In this document: piece by piece, positions 1-6,654 of the stretch
Layout of the letters: the number at the start of each line of letters is the position of its first letter
How positions within the stretch are numbered: the first letter of the stretch is position 1
Source of the DNA: an uncultured Actinomycetes bacterium
GTDB taxonomy: Bacteria; Actinomycetota; Actinomycetes; Nanopelagicales; Nanopelagicaceae
Assembly (NCBI GenBank): GCA_903922325.1
Contig: CAIXTG010000095.1
Span: 1-11,417 of the forward strand
Reading direction: 5' to 3'
DNA: 11,417 nt
Notes under the pieces: generated by a model
Databases searched by the model: none
What the model saw: the letters and a program-made list of their open reading frames with translations, nothing else
Told to the model about the DNA's origin: nothing
Position numbers and translations under genes: made by a program

Positions 1-729
1 CCAACGAATTCCGTCGTGTTGAGAATCTTGCACTCTGGTAAATAGGAAACGCTCGTTATCAACACCGATTGGGTAATACGAACTTTCACCACCAACGCCT
101 GGATCCATTATCTGATCCTCTGATTTAGTTTTTAAGTAAATTTTGCCTTGACGTTCAAAGAGAATGTCGGTGCCATTGGCGCGGTAGTAAGGCATAGATG
201 ATTCAGCTTCGCCAATTGAGAGATAAGTTTTTACTCCGCCGGTGCTTGCAACAGTTGCGAGAACGCCATCTTCTTTATAAACAATAGTTTTACCATCGGG
301 TGAGAACTTAGGATCTTCATCGCGTTTGCCATTTGGTCCAGTTAAATTTATTGGGTCGCTCCACTTAGTGCCGTCCCAATGTGAAATGAAAACATCCCAG
401 TCGTGCTGCGCTTCACTATTAATCGCTGGCAACCCTGAGGCCGAGCCCATCAAAGTTAAATACTTGCCATCGCTACTTACATGGGCATTGATTGGCGAAA
501 GTACCGTTGTCCAATTCTTATCAACTTGATTAAAGGAACCAGATTTAAGATCAAGGCTCCACATCGTGGCATCCCAGGATCCATAATCTGAATAACGGTG
601 GAAGATTAAGGTGCCGCTTAAATTATGGATGTCGGCCTTTGCGGGTTTGACCATATATATAGCGCCGGTGAGCAAGGCAATTAGGGCCAGGCTGAGAGCC
701 AAGCGAGCCCAACCCCTGCGCTGTTCCAT
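1..729 (-). CDS. PD40/TolB-like beta-propeller protein, exported or membrane-anchored (C-terminus cut by window edge)
   Basis: Reading the minus strand from the ATG at 729 gives 243 uninterrupted codons running off the left edge. The N-terminus is basic (MEQRRGWAR) followed by a hydrophobic stretch at about residues 10-27, so a signal peptide or signal anchor; an AKA at 30-32 could be a cleavage site. The rest is rich in Trp, Asp, Gly and beta-strand-like segments, with a clear PD40 repeat at residues 139-147 (DPKFSPDGK) followed by IVYKED, and weaker repeats such as HVSSDGKYLTLMG. This is the repeat found in TolB-type propellers and related extracytoplasmic proteins. The propeller is incomplete here because the 3' end is missing. 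Substrate or partner is unknown. It is divergent from a GlcNAc-type uptake operon and may share its control region, but a functional link is only a guess. Family call is good, function is not known. Confidence 0.75.
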   Translation of the reverse strand, partial: MEQRRGWARLALSLALIALLTGAIYMVKPAKADIHNLSGTLIFHRYSDYGSWDATMWSLDLKSGSFNQVDKNWTTVLSPINAHVSSDGKYLTLMGSASGLPAINSEAQHDWDVFISHWDGTKWSDPINLTGPNGKRDEDPKFSPDGKTIVYKEDGVLATVASTGGVKTYLSIGEAESSMPYYRANGTDILFERQGKIYLKTKSEDQIMDPGVGGESSYYPIGVDNERFLFTRVQDSQHDGIRW

Positions 730-740
730 TTGCCCGCCTT

Positions 741-746
741 AGATTA
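741..746 (-). promoter_or_regulatory. Candidate -10 box (TAATCT) for the divergent PD40 gene
   Basis: On the minus strand TAATCT fits the actinobacterial TANNNT -10 pattern and ends 11 bases before the ATG at 729. Transcription would start about 5 bases before the start codon, giving a near-leaderless message. No good -35 box is visible. The tandem 12-mer occupies the place where one would be, which would suit control by an activator or repressor bound there. Confidence 0.3.
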
Positions 747-747
747 G

Positions 748-771
748 AAATCGTTACCAAAATCGTTACCA
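748..771. repeat. Perfect tandem 12-mer (AAATCGTTACCA x2), possible operator
   Basis: AAATCGTTACCA occurs at 748-759 and again directly at 760-771 with no mismatch. The half-site TCGTTACCA resembles one arm of the inverted repeats bound by LacI-family repressors (TGGTAACG...CGTTACCA), but here the two copies are head-to-tail. It lies 19 bases upstream of the start of the divergent PD40 gene and 19 bases upstream of the presumed -35 box of the operon, so it could act on either side. Confidence 0.35.
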
Positions 772-790
772 AAAAACCCTGCCAGAAGTA

Positions 791-818
791 TTGACCTTGG
801 AAATTGTATCTGTAAGGT
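791..818 (+). promoter_or_regulatory. Candidate sigma-70-type promoter of the sugar operon (TTGACC - 16 bp - TAAGGT)
   Basis: TTGACC at 791-796 is a 5/6 match to the -35 consensus. After a 16-base spacer, TAAGGT at 813-818 fits TANNNT. The transcript would start near 825, leaving a leader of about 73 bases before the ATG at 898. The first 15-base direct repeat overlaps the -10 and start point and the second lies just downstream, which is where a repressor would block initiation. Confidence 0.45.
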
Positions 819-851
819 TTCCTAACACAAAGAGGTAGGTTTCCTAACACA
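815..851. promoter_or_regulatory. Pair of exact 15-base direct repeats (AGGTTTCCTAACACA), probable ROK operator
   Basis: AGGTTTCCTAACACA is found at 815-829 and 837-851, start-to-start distance 22 bases, about two helical turns, so both copies face the same side of the DNA. The core TTTCCTAAC (complement GTTAGGAAA) resembles, from memory, half-sites bound by actinobacterial ROK repressors such as the chitosanase regulator CsnR. A ROK repressor is encoded as the fourth gene of the operon downstream, so autoregulation with induction by the imported sugar is the simplest reading. The binding itself is inferred. Confidence 0.55.
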
Positions 852-887
852 GCTGGGCTAGGGCCAAGCGTGGATCTACCAAATGAC

Positions 888-892
888 AGGAG
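888..892 (+). promoter_or_regulatory. Strong Shine-Dalgarno AGGAG that decides the binding-protein start
   Basis: AGGAG at 888-892 is 5 bases before the ATG at 898. This spacing selects 898 over the in-frame ATG at 883, which would place the SD inside the coding region and add five residues (MTGEI) ahead of the basic signal-peptide start MQKKR. Confidence 0.8.
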
Positions 893-897
893 AAATA

Positions 898-2262
898 ATG
901 CAGAAGAAACGTTTGTTCGCTTCTTTCGCAGTCACGGCGCTAGTAGTTGGCAGCCTCGTTGCCGCTTCAAGTGTTGCGACGGCGGCAACTCGAACAGTCA
1001 CAGTTTGGTCACCATATAAGGGTGGCAATTTAGATATGTGGAATGCCGCTATTAAGCGAATTGAAGCAGCAAACCCTGGTTTATCAGTCACCTCCGTGGG
1101 AAGTATTGATATGGCCAAGTCACTTGCAGCAATCAACGCCGGCAATGGTCCTGATATCTCGGTATCAAACGGAAACGGAAACCTAGGTTGGTTCTGTGGT
1201 TCCGGTGCATGGCAGAAACTAAATGTATTGATGGCTGGTAAGAATGGTCTTGATGTAAAGAAGACTTTCACAGCTTCAGCAAACGCATCAGCAATCTCAA
1301 ATAACAATCGTTGCGCATTGCCATTGGGTTCAGAAGTTTTTGCTTTTTACTCAAATAAAGATTTATTGGCAAAGGCCGGATTTAAGAATCCACCTAAGAC
1401 AACCACTGAGCTTCTTGAGTACTCAAAGAAGTTAACAACATTCAACGCAGATGGCAGCATTAAAACTGCCGGCTTCTTACCTTGGGCTGGTTACTACGGA
1501 TTCGATATGGATTCAATGTGGCTTGGTCAAATGTTCGGTGCTAAGTGGTACGGCGGAGATCAGAAGGCAGCATTTGCATCTGACGCTCGTTGGGCTAAAG
1601 CATTTAACTGGCAGAAGAACTTCATCGCAACTGTTTATGGCGGCGGAGATTTCGAAAAGGGCAGCAAGTTACTTACCAAGTTCGTTGCAGCAAAGGGCGG
1701 TGAATGGGGTACTGAACACGACTTCATGACTGGTCGCGTTGCTATGAAGTGGGATGCAAACTGGATGGGACCTATGTTCTGTACTGGTGATGACTGGGCA
1801 ATGGCAGATAAGTGCACAGCCAAGTATGAATTTGAAATCTCAGGCTTCCCTGTATCACCTGAATTAGTTTCAACAAACTACGGTTCAGGTGTTGTTGGTC
1901 AAGCTCAAATGGGTATCTCAAAGGGTTCAAAGAATGTAAAGGATGCCTGGATCGTTATGAAGGCGCTAGCAACCGATACAAAACTTGCCTCAGCTTGGGA
2001 TTCAGCAAACGGCGCTCCTTCTTCACTGTTGTCTAAGGATGCTCGTCCTGCTAAATATCCAGCGTGGTATCAGCCAATTTATGATGTTGTAGAACATCCA
2101 AAGTCGGCTTACCACATCGTAAAGAACACTGGCGAACACCTAGAGGAAGCTCTGTTACAGAACTTGATGGCTTCTTGGCAGGCTGGTGATACCCCAAATC
2201 TCAAGACAGCTCTTGCAGATTTGGCAACAAAGGTAAATCAAATCGTCGCGAGAAATAACTAA
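898..2262 (+). CDS. ABC sugar transporter, extracellular solute-binding protein (family 1)
   Basis: A 454-residue family 1 extracellular solute-binding protein that would capture an oligosaccharide or amino sugar outside the membrane and deliver it to the two permeases encoded next. The N-terminus MQKKRLFASF plus a hydrophobic core (about 6-26) and ATA at 27-29 form a Sec signal peptide with a type I cleavage site before A30. The mature protein starts ATRTVTVWSPYKGGN, typical of this family. There is no lipobox cysteine, unusual for a Gram-positive binding protein that needs anchoring. Four cysteines (C100, C139, C295, C306) could form disulfides. The C-terminal half has many aromatic residues suited to stacking on sugar rings. 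Start chosen by the AGGAG at 888. It is first in the operon, with a 9-base gap to the permease. The neighbouring kinase and GH84 genes suggest a GlcNAc-containing ligand such as chitobiose, but the ligand cannot be read from sequence. Confidence 0.9.
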   Translation: MQKKRLFASFAVTALVVGSLVAASSVATAATRTVTVWSPYKGGNLDMWNAAIKRIEAANPGLSVTSVGSIDMAKSLAAINAGNGPDISVSNGNGNLGWFCGSGAWQKLNVLMAGKNGLDVKKTFTASANASAISNNNRCALPLGSEVFAFYSNKDLLAKAGFKNPPKTTTELLEYSKKLTTFNADGSIKTAGFLPWAGYYGFDMDSMWLGQMFGAKWYGGDQKAAFASDARWAKAFNWQKNFIATVYGGGDFEKGSKLLTKFVAAKGGEWGTEHDFMTGRVAMKWDANWMGPMFCTGDDWAMADKCTAKYEFEISGFPVSPELVSTNYGSGVVGQAQMGISKGSKNVKDAWIVMKALATDTKLASAWDSANGAPSSLLSKDARPAKYPAWYQPIYDVVEHPKSAYHIVKNTGEHLEEALLQNLMASWQAGDTPNLKTALADLATKVNQIVARNN

Positions 2263-2271
2263 TTCGCGATA

Positions 2272-3243
2272 ATGCAATTAACTAAAGCAATGGCATCCCT
2301 CTCCCCGCGCAAGCGGGGAGAGGGTGCTCTTGCCCCCGCACGAAAGAAATTGAAAGTTCCTTATATTTTTATTTTCTTGTGCATGTCTCCTTGGTTATTT
2401 GGAATACTTTTCTTTACCGCATATCCAATGATTACCAGTTTTTACCAGTCTTTTACTAAATTTAATTTGATTGATTCACCAGAATGGGTGGGCTTAGATA
2501 ACTTCCACCGCATGTTTTTTGAGGATTCTGACTTCTGGTTAGCACTTAAAAACACCGTATGGATTTCAGCGATCAGCATTCCATTGCGAATAACTTTTGC
2601 AATGTTTACTGCCTGGGTTTTAACTAAGCCAAAGCGTGGCAGCAGTATCTACCGCACAATATTCTTTCTGCCATCAATGGTGCCGACAGTTGCTGCATCG
2701 ATGGTCTTTACCTATATTTTCAACCCAGCTTATGGCCCAATTAACCGCGGCCTTGAAGCAATTGGAATTGATGAGCCACCGTTTTGGTTTATGGATCCTA
2801 AGTGGTCTAAGTGGGGCTTGATTCTTCTTGGCCTCTGGGGAATCGGCGACACCATGATTATTTATTTAGCCGGCTTATTAGATGTTCCCAAATCACTATA
2901 TGAGGCAGCCAGTCTGGAAGGTGCCTCACCATGGCAATCATTTAGATATGTGACCTTGCCAATGATGACTCCAGTAATTTTCTTCTCATTTGTAACCGGC
3001 GTAATAGGAAGTTTCCAATACTTCACGCAGGCCTATGTCGCATCAGGCCAAGTAAATGATTACTCGCACGCGATGTATTTCTACGCCACGCACATTTACT
3101 ACACAGCATTCCGTGCCTATGAGATGGGCTACGCCTCAGCTCTTGCTTGGGTATTGCTAGTAATTACTTTGATCTGCACGCTCATAATCCTGAAGACTCA
3201 AAAACGATGGGTTCACTATCCGAACGGATCACTATTCAAATGA
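2272..3243 (+). CDS. ABC sugar transporter permease, MalF/UgpA type
   Basis: A 323-residue inner-membrane permease of the CUT1 sugar importer family, partner of the second permease that follows. Membrane segments begin at about residues 31-53 (YIFIFLCMSPWLFGILFF), with further hydrophobic stretches across the protein consistent with six segments. The cytoplasmic EAA loop that docks the ATPase is clear: EAASLEGASPWQSFRYVTLP beginning at residue 211. No ATPase gene is present in the operon, so a shared MsiK/MsmX-like subunit from elsewhere must power it. The start is uncertain: ATG 2272 has no good Shine-Dalgarno, and residues 9-18 are encoded by a GC-rich hairpin. ATG 2290 or TTG 2350 (LKVPYIFIF) are alternatives that would place some or all of the hairpin in the leader. 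The end overlaps the next gene by ATGA. Confidence 0.92.
   Translation: MQLTKAMASLSPRKRGEGALAPARKKLKVPYIFIFLCMSPWLFGILFFTAYPMITSFYQSFTKFNLIDSPEWVGLDNFHRMFFEDSDFWLALKNTVWISAISIPLRITFAMFTAWVLTKPKRGSSIYRTIFFLPSMVPTVAASMVFTYIFNPAYGPINRGLEAIGIDEPPFWFMDPKWSKWGLILLGLWGIGDTMIIYLAGLLDVPKSLYEAASLEGASPWQSFRYVTLPMMTPVIFFSFVTGVIGSFQYFTQAYVASGQVNDYSHAMYFYATHIYYTAFRAYEMGYASALAWVLLVITLICTLIILKTQKRWVHYPNGSLFK
2297..2324 (+). repeat. GC-rich perfect hairpin (12-bp stem, GCAA tetraloop) at the SBP/permease junction
   Basis: CCCTCTCCCCGC (2297-2308) pairs without mismatch to GCGGGGAGAGGG (2313-2324) around a GCAA loop, a stable GNRA tetraloop. There is no U-tract, so it is not a classical terminator. It lies 34 bases after the binding-protein stop, in the first codons of the permease as called from 2272. 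Hairpins at this spot are known to protect upstream binding-protein mRNA (malE-malF style), giving more SBP than permease. From memory, very similar palindromes are dispersed intergenic repeats in alphaproteobacteria, so a mobile palindromic element is also possible. Confidence 0.7.
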
Positions 3244-4145
3244 GCAACGTACTTAGTCATTTATCGGATGAGCAAATTGCCGAAATCGAAAATCATTCCA
3301 AGGCGGCTCGCCGAAAGAAGAGGTGGCATGACTTTCTAGAAATGGTGGGTAACCATTCACTTCTGATTGCTCTATCCACAATTTTTATTATGCCGCTCTA
3401 TTTGGTGATTGTTATTTCACTTATGAATAAGGGACAAGCTGAGACTAGATCGATCTGGCCATCTCCGTTTATGTGGAGTAACTACGTTGATGTTTTCACC
3501 TTAGTACCATTTTTAAAATGGACTCTCAATACTCTATTTGTTTCCGTAATGGGCACTATCGGTGTTGTAGTTTCGAGTGTTCCACCGGCTTATGTGCTCT
3601 CCCGACTACAGTGGAAAGGTCGCAATACAACCTTTGTTGTAATTTTGGGAACCATGATGTTGCCAGGTCAGGTAACCATGATTCCGGTTTATATCATTTT
3701 CTCTAAGTTGCACTGGATTCCTTCATTCTTGCCACTGATTGTGCCAACCTTCTTTTCAAGTGCATTCTCAATTTTCTTACTGCGTCAATTCTTCACAAGT
3801 ATTCCCGATGAGATTTCAGATGCTGCTCGCATTGATGGTTGCAGCGAATTTAAGTTAATGATGCGCATCGTGGTGCCGCTAGCAAAACCTGCGATAGCTG
3901 CAATTGCCCTCTTTGCATTCTTAGGGTCGTGGAATGATTTCTTCGGTCCATTGCTTTATCTAGTAGAGAATGAGGATCTCTGGACTTTGGGTATCGGCCT
4001 AAATGCTTTCCAAGGTATTCACCACGTTCAGACCAACATGATGATGACAGCATCTGCCCTATTTATGGCTCCCGTTATCGTTATCTTCTTTTTCAGCCAG
4101 AAAGTATTCATTGAAGGCGTTACCCTCACGGGCGTAAAGGGGTAG
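3240..4145 (+). CDS. ABC sugar transporter permease, MalG/UgpE type
   Basis: A 301-residue second permease of the CUT1 importer. The start is taken at the ATG overlapping the previous stop (ATGA, 3240-3243), the usual coupling in such operons; the frame stays open further upstream to 3147 inside the previous gene, but that would be a 97-base overlap. A charged cytoplasmic head (residues 1-38, with AARRKKR) precedes the first membrane segment (about 40-61, LLIALSTIFIMPLYLVIVISL). The EAA loop begins DAARIDGCSEF at residue 194 and continues to IVVPLAKPAI, the ATPase docking site. The C-terminus FIEGVTLTGVKG is the conserved ending of MalG-like permeases. Together with the binding protein and first permease it makes a complete importer except for the ATPase. 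It is followed by an 8-base gap to the regulator gene. Confidence 0.93.
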   Translation: MSNVLSHLSDEQIAEIENHSKAARRKKRWHDFLEMVGNHSLLIALSTIFIMPLYLVIVISLMNKGQAETRSIWPSPFMWSNYVDVFTLVPFLKWTLNTLFVSVMGTIGVVVSSVPPAYVLSRLQWKGRNTTFVVILGTMMLPGQVTMIPVYIIFSKLHWIPSFLPLIVPTFFSSAFSIFLLRQFFTSIPDEISDAARIDGCSEFKLMMRIVVPLAKPAIAAIALFAFLGSWNDFFGPLLYLVENEDLWTLGIGLNAFQGIHHVQTNMMMTASALFMAPVIVIFFFSQKVFIEGVTLTGVKG

Positions 4146-4153
4146 ATACCAGA

Positions 4154-5371
4154 ATGAAGAATGCAGCTGTTGGAATCCCTGCGATTCCCTCACTTATGCG
4201 TGAGATCAATGAGCGTCGAGTCATCGATACCTTGCGCTCAAATGGTGCACTTCATGCTGCCGAAATTGCTCGTTTGATTGGATTATCTAAGCCAACAACG
4301 GCAGATATTTTACGAGATCTAGTCGATTACAACTTAATTCGCGAAGTTGAACCTGGTGAGGCAGACTCTAAACGAGCTCGCTTTGTTTATGAAGCAATCA
4401 GTGATGTCAAGGTTTCCTTAGCAATTGATATCGGAACTCGCTTTATCCGCGCAGCCGTTGGTGACTTAAATCAGATTACCCGGGCAGAAGTATCGATTTC
4501 TGTAACTTCATTAAAACTTAATGATCTGATTAAAGTGATGCATCAAGCAGTTGATAAAGTTTTAAAGGAATCTAACTATAAGTTGAAAGATGTGGCAGCT
4601 ATCGCAGTTGGCACCCCTGGCGTGGTAGATCAAAAAACTGGCATTGTCTCAATTGCCGGAACTATCGGTGCATTAGATGGAATTAATTTAGCTGAAATCA
4701 TTAAACAAGAATTTGGTGTTTATCCAACCGTTGAGAACGACATCAACTTAGTTACCGTTGGTGAGCAGACGGCTGGTCATGGCGTTGGAATTGAAAACTT
4801 TGCTGTGCTCTCTGTTGGCTCTGGTTTAGGTTCCGGAATTGTTCTAAATGGCAAGCTACATCGCGGTCACCGTGGTGCCGCAGGTGAAGTTTTCTATGTC
4901 CCATTCGGTGATCCACTAGATACCCATCGCAGTGCAACGAACCCATCTGGTGACCGAATCGCTGAGATCACTAGAGAACTAGCTAAGAAGTATAAGAAAA
5001 CTACTTTGATAGAGCCTTATTCAACAATTGAGATCTTAAAAGCCGCAAAAGAAGGTGACGCTCTGGGTCGCGCGGTTATTGATCAAGAAGCTGAGCGAAT
5101 TGCACTTTATATTGCTGCTCTCTCAGCGATAGTAGATGTCGAGTTAGTCGTCTTATCTGGTGGCATAGGTCGCCAGGCAGACTTTTTCATTGCGCCAATC
5201 CGAAATCTGGTAAATCAAATCCTGCCTTTCCCGCCAAAAATAGAGGTATCCAAGCTTGGAGATAGCGGAATTTTGGTCGGTGCGCTGCAAATCGCCACGG
5301 CTCAGGCTTGCGATTTAGTATTTCAAAACCAGACTGGCGGTATCTCAAAACCAACAGCCGGATCCATGTAG
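4154..5371 (+). CDS. ROK-family transcriptional repressor (NagC/XylR-like)
   Basis: A 405-residue ROK protein with an N-terminal winged helix-turn-helix (about 17-65; recognition helix LSKPTTADILRDL from residue 44) and a sugar-kinase-like domain from about 87. The phosphate loop DIGTRFIRAA starts at D92, the END motif gives D196 at the usual catalytic position, and the ROK signature LSVGSGLGSGIVLNGKL is followed by HRGHRGAAGE (236-245). The CxCGxxGCxE zinc motif normally following GAAGE is absent (GEVFYVPFGDPLDTH instead), so it is probably a sugar sensor and not an active kinase. The start follows AAGGGG about 11 bases upstream. It is embedded mid-operon and is the natural ligand for the repeats at 815-851. 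It likely represses the operon until the imported sugar or its phosphate binds. TAG at 5369-5371 shares one base with the GTG start of the GH4 gene. Confidence 0.9.
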   Translation: MKNAAVGIPAIPSLMREINERRVIDTLRSNGALHAAEIARLIGLSKPTTADILRDLVDYNLIREVEPGEADSKRARFVYEAISDVKVSLAIDIGTRFIRAAVGDLNQITRAEVSISVTSLKLNDLIKVMHQAVDKVLKESNYKLKDVAAIAVGTPGVVDQKTGIVSIAGTIGALDGINLAEIIKQEFGVYPTVENDINLVTVGEQTAGHGVGIENFAVLSVGSGLGSGIVLNGKLHRGHRGAAGEVFYVPFGDPLDTHRSATNPSGDRIAEITRELAKKYKKTTLIEPYSTIEILKAAKEGDALGRAVIDQEAERIALYIAALSAIVDVELVVLSGGIGRQADFFIAPIRNLVNQILPFPPKIEVSKLGDSGILVGALQIATAQACDLVFQNQTGGISKPTAGSM

Positions 5372-6654
5372 TGAAGATTGCAGTAATTGGTGGCGGTTCT
5401 ACGTATACCCCCGAACTTATAGATGGAATTCTGCAGCGCCATGATCGTCTGCCTGTTTCAATAATCCACTTAGTCGATATCGATTTAACTAGATTAGAAA
5501 TCATTGCAGCATTTGCGAAACGAATGGTTAAAGCCGCTGGTCGTGAAATCGAGATTGAGTTCTCTACAGATGCAAGACTTGGAATTCGCGGTGCTTCATT
5601 TGTAGTTAGCCAATTTCGGGTCGGAACACAGAAAGCTCGCCATCGTGATGAAATGTTGGGACGCAAGTATGGTCTAGTCGGACAAGAAACTGTTGGCGTA
5701 GGCGGATTTGCTAAAGCGCTTCGCACAATTCCGGTTGCACTTGAGATCGCTCAGATTATTCAGGAAGAAGCACCTGATGCGATGTTGCTTAATTTTACCA
5801 ATCCAGCGGGGCTAATAACTCAGGCTCTTAAATCTCACGCACCAAAAGTTAAGTCGATCGGTTTATGTAATGTGCCTTGGAATACTCGAATCGAAATAGC
5901 TAGTGCGCTTGATGTATCTGCGGCTTCGGTTGAATTCGATTATGTGGGTTTAAATCATCTTTCCTGGATTCGTGGCGTTAAAGTAGATGGAGTCGATCGA
6001 AGTCCAGAGGCAATTGCTGCTTTTCGAGGGTTGACGATCAATAAAGCAAACCCTGGAGATTCACCAGCTTGGTTGCAAAGCACCATTGATTACCTGCAAG
6101 CAATTCCAAATTATTACCTGCTTTACTACTACGAGGAAAAAGCTTGGATCGATTACCAACGTAATAATCCAACTCGCGCCAGCGAAGTAATGAAGATTGA
6201 AGATGTTTTGATGGACAAATTTACCGATGAGTCACTTGTTACTAAGCCAGCCGAACTAATGGAACGTGGTGGGGCTTATTACTCAGATTCAGCCGCCGAA
6301 CTAATGTCTGATATCCATAATGATGCTGGCACTATTCACATCGTAAATACCCTCAATAATGGTGCAATTGCTGGCTTTGCTGATGATGCAGTTATGGAAA
6401 TACCAGCAATTATTTCAAAAAGTGGCGCAAAGGCCTTGAAGGCAAATGTAATGCGCAGCGATATAGATGCCATGGTGCGCAGTGTTAAAGACTTTGAAAT
6501 GTTAACCATAGATGCTGCCGTTACTGGAAATGAGCAAAGTGCATTGCTAGCGCTGTTAGCTAACCCAATTGGTCCTGATAGTTCGCAAGCTCGTGAACTT
6601 TGGAAGGATCTACGAGCAGAAAACAACGGCTTGATTGGATTATTCAATGAGTAA
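5371..6654 (+). CDS. Family 4 glycosidase, 6-phospho-beta-glucosidase type (NAD and divalent-metal dependent)
   Basis: A 427-residue GH4 enzyme that would hydrolyse a 6-phosphorylated beta-glycoside in the cytoplasm by the NAD-dependent oxidation/elimination mechanism of this family. Motifs: NAD loop IGGGSTYTPEL (6-16), RVG (83-85) then RHRDE (90-94), GQET (104-107), NFTNPAG (141-147), metal ligands C166 in CNVP (166-169) and H196 in GLNHLSW, and a catalytic-base tyrosine in IPNYYLLYYY (Y248 or Y249). CN(V/I)P is the signature of the 6-phospho-beta-glucosidase subgroup, as opposed to the alpha-galactosidase or alpha-glucosidase types. Differences from common members are RVGTQ where RVGGL is usual and GVGG in place of GPGG. 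GTG 5371 (shared base with the previous TAG) is chosen because it begins MKIAVIGGGS directly; the open frame back to 5308 lies inside the ROK gene. The substrate is inferred to be a phosphorylated GlcNAc glycoside made by the next gene's kinase. Confidence 0.9.
   Translation: MKIAVIGGGSTYTPELIDGILQRHDRLPVSIIHLVDIDLTRLEIIAAFAKRMVKAAGREIEIEFSTDARLGIRGASFVVSQFRVGTQKARHRDEMLGRKYGLVGQETVGVGGFAKALRTIPVALEIAQIIQEEAPDAMLLNFTNPAGLITQALKSHAPKVKSIGLCNVPWNTRIEIASALDVSAASVEFDYVGLNHLSWIRGVKVDGVDRSPEAIAAFRGLTINKANPGDSPAWLQSTIDYLQAIPNYYLLYYYEEKAWIDYQRNNPTRASEVMKIEDVLMDKFTDESLVTKPAELMERGGAYYSDSAAELMSDIHNDAGTIHIVNTLNNGAIAGFADDAVMEIPAIISKSGAKALKANVMRSDIDAMVRSVKDFEMLTIDAAVTGNEQSALLALLANPIGPDSSQARELWKDLRAENNGLIGLFNE

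Noticed and set aside
876..1307. Open frame of 143 codons on the minus strand
   Set aside because: It lies opposite the binding-protein signal peptide and N-terminal domain, which have clear family features; no start signal or recognisable domain is seen.
2297..2324. Hairpin as a Rho-independent terminator
   Set aside because: No run of T follows the stem, and the permease genes downstream are clearly part of the same transport system.
3005..3016. TAGGAAGTTTCC inside the first permease as another ROK-like site
   Set aside because: It is within coding sequence, matches the 815-851 repeats only partly, and is expected by chance.
3147..3239. Upstream extension of the second permease inside the first permease gene
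   Set aside because: The ATGA overlap at 3240 is the usual coupling, and the added residues encoded in the first gene's last membrane segment make no sense as an N-terminus.
5308..5370. Upstream extension of the GH4 gene inside the ROK gene
   Set aside because: The GH4 family begins directly with the NAD loop; GTG 5371 gives MKIAVIGGGS without a tail.
5187..5726. Open frame of 179 codons on the minus strand across the ROK/GH4 junction
   Set aside because: It is antisense to two well-supported genes; its composition is rich in Arg, Pro and Ser as expected for a shadow frame, and no motif is seen.
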